In this document: positions 6,212 to 7,455 of the stretch, piece after piece
Layout: the number at the start of each line of letters is the position of its first letter
Numbering within the stretch: position 1 is the stretch's first letter
From: an uncultured Verrucomicrobiota bacterium
GTDB lineage: Bacteria > Verrucomicrobiota > Verrucomicrobiia > Limisphaerales > UBA9464
Assembly (NCBI GenBank): GCA_903930165.1
Contig: CAIYXO010000187.1
Location: forward strand, 1 to 7,455
DNA: 7,455 bases
Reading direction: 5' to 3'
Translations under genes and position numbers: made by a program
Notes under the pieces: generated by a model
Seen by the model: the letters and a program-made list of their open reading frames with translations, nothing else
What the model was told of the DNA's origin: nothing
The model's database searches: none

Positions 6212-7455
6212 TCAGCCCCACTTCAGGTTGGGCGAGCGCAACGCGGTGAGGGCCTCCTTCACGGTCATGCCGGTCTGGGCGTAGGCGGCGAGCTTGAGCG
6301 AGCGTTCGCGCCAGAAGCGGAGCTCGTTGGCGCTGGCGTTCCAGGGCTTGCCGTGCGGGACGGCCTGCCCGACGAGCATGGCGAGGTAGCCGTCCATGCC
6401 GAAGGAGTTCGACGGATGCAGGAGCGCGCTGCCGGCGACGACGCTGGGGCCGTTCTCGCGGTAGAAGTCGACGATCCCCTCGGCCCGGTGGAGCGCGACG
6501 TCGTTTCGGGCGGCCCGCCAGAACGGGGTGTCGAGGCGGGTGTTGAAGCGGTAGTGGACGGCGAGGAAATCGCGGATGTCGTCCCAGGCCGCGGTGTTGT
6601 AGCGGTTGTAGAGTTCCACCAGCGTCGGCGTGGGCTCGCAGACGCTGTCGATGAGCGAGTCGGCGAGGGAGCTGACCTCGACGCAGATGACCTGGAGGGC
6701 GGTGGCCTCCAGGGGTTCGACGAAACCGGCGGCGTTGCCGATGCCGACCACGTTCTTGACCCAGAGCTGCTGATGGCGGCCGGCCCGGAACCTCACGACG
6801 CGGGTGTTGTCGGCCGGGATCCTCGGGTTCTTCCGCAGGTGCTCGGCGCGCGCGTCGTCGTCGCTGATGAACGAGGACGAGTAGACGTAGCCGCGGTTGA
6901 TGAAGTTCTCGTGCTCGATCTGCCAGGCCCAGCCCGCGTCCATGGTCTCGGCGACGGTGTAGGGATGGATCGGCTCGTCGGTGCGGGCCCATCCACCGAT
7001 CACGGCGCGGTCGCAGAACAGGGTGTCGGCGTAGCTGACGAACGGGACGCCGAGCGCCTGTCCGAGCAGTTCGGAGCGGAAGCCGGAGGAGTCGACGTAG
7101 AGGTCGGCGGTGATGCGTTCGCCGGAAGGAGTGACCAGGGCGGCGATGCCCTCGGGACCGGTCTCGGGTCGGACGGTGGCGTCGGTGAGGACGATCCCGA
7201 GCTCGAGGCACCGGCGTTCGAGCCATCCGGCGAGACGGTGGTTCTCGATGTGGAAGGCGTGGTTGTTGTGGAACTGGGGAAGCCCGTTCGCCTGGCGGGG
7301 GAAGCAGCGGTCATGGGCCATGTACACCGAGGCGTTGCCCAGCCAGGGGAACTCGTCGGAGTAGTAGAAGCCGTTGTTGCGGGCGAGTTCCGGGAGGCGC
7401 TTCTCGAACTCGAAGGCGAAGGAGTAGAAGAAGTGGGAACGGGGGCCCCACAGGA
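6212..7455 (-). CDS. Tryptophan-halogenase-family flavin-dependent enzyme, 5' partial
   Basis: The C-terminal 413 residues of a flavoprotein of the tryptophan halogenase family (PF04820-type), whose members use FADH2, O2 and halide to chlorinate or brominate aromatic substrates in the cytoplasm. The frame stays open to the right window edge, so the N-terminal GxGxxG FAD-binding motif and the catalytic lysine region lie outside. Numbering from base 7453: HNNHAFHIENHRLAGWL (62-78), the FAD-binding strand DLYVDSSGFRSELL (117-130), the halogenase motif region GWAWQIEHE (174-182) followed by RGYVYSSSF, and GIGNAAGFVEPLEATALQ (237-254), which matches the flavin-loop/active-site stretch of PrnA-like enzymes. 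The WxWxI motif ends in Glu180 instead of the usual Pro. No cofactor reductase or biosynthetic gene is visible nearby, so substrate and even halogenase activity are open. It is convergent with the S9 peptidase gene across a long palindrome. Confidence 0.9.
   Translation of the reverse strand, partial: LWGPRSHFFYSFAFEFEKRLPELARNNGFYYSDEFPWLGNASVYMAHDRCFPRQANGLPQFHNNHAFHIENHRLAGWLERRCLELGIVLTDATVRPETGPEGIAALVTPSGERITADLYVDSSGFRSELLGQALGVPFVSYADTLFCDRAVIGGWARTDEPIHPYTVAETMDAGWAWQIEHENFINRGYVYSSSFISDDDARAEHLRKNPRIPADNTRVVRFRAGRHQQLWVKNVVGIGNAAGFVEPLEATALQVICVEVSSLADSLIDSVCEPTPTLVELYNRYNTAAWDDIRDFLAVHYRFNTRLDTPFWRAARNDVALHRAEGIVDFYRENGPSVVAGSALLHPSNSFGMDGYLAMLVGQAVPHGKPWNASANELRFWRERSLKLAAYAQTGMTVKEALTALRSPNLKWG

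Noticed and set aside
4374..6284. Open frame of 636 codons on the + strand in a second frame of the S9 peptidase gene
   Set aside because: The product is Arg/Gly/Pro/Ala-rich, shows no family motif and overlaps the real gene in another frame.

Overview
The window is GC-rich, densely coding bacterial DNA. It holds six protein genes, two of them cut by the window edges, and about 300 bases in total of non-coding DNA. I see no rRNA, tRNA, CRISPR array, transposase or phage gene. A Gram-negative, heterotrophic bacterium is indicated by the periplasmic adaptor of a MacAB-type transporter and by two exported hydrolases. The mix of a DPP5-like S9 peptidase, a Fes/CE1-type esterase, a tryptophan-halogenase-family flavoenzyme and an intergenic palindrome would suit Verrucomicrobiota, Planctomycetota or Acidobacteriota. 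This placement is inference and no marker gene is present to settle it.

Region 1 (1-2702, + strand) is a three-gene MacAB-like operon: the C-terminal part of a periplasmic adaptor, an ABC ATPase overlapping it by ATGA, and an FtsX/MacB permease 14 bases later. Together they would form an ATP-driven inner-membrane pump coupled through the adaptor to an outer-membrane channel. A perfect 11-bp hairpin straddles the permease stop codon and probably ends transcription.

Region 2 (2724-6060) is a divergent pair of exported hydrolases. On the - strand is a Fes/CE1-like alpha/beta-hydrolase esterase. On the + strand is an S9 prolyl-oligopeptidase-family peptidase resembling dipeptidyl peptidase 5. 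They share a 94-base intergenic region that has a G-rich tract with G-quadruplex potential and a candidate promoter placed so that the peptidase mRNA could be leaderless.

Region 3 (6061-6211) is a 151-base gap between convergent genes. It contains a long inverted repeat (33-base arms, 32 of 33 matching) built partly from 8-base subunits. It looks like a dispersed palindromic repeat that may also act as a bidirectional terminator.

Region 4 (6212-7455, - strand) is the C-terminal 413 residues of a flavin-dependent tryptophan-halogenase-family protein. Its N-terminal nucleotide-binding part lies beyond the window. Its WxWxI motif ends in Glu instead of the usual Pro, so its chemistry should not be assumed.

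I see no clearly new system. The best leads are the variant halogenase motif, the long palindrome, the G-rich divergent control region, and a sharp change of codon choice inside the S9 peptidase gene.
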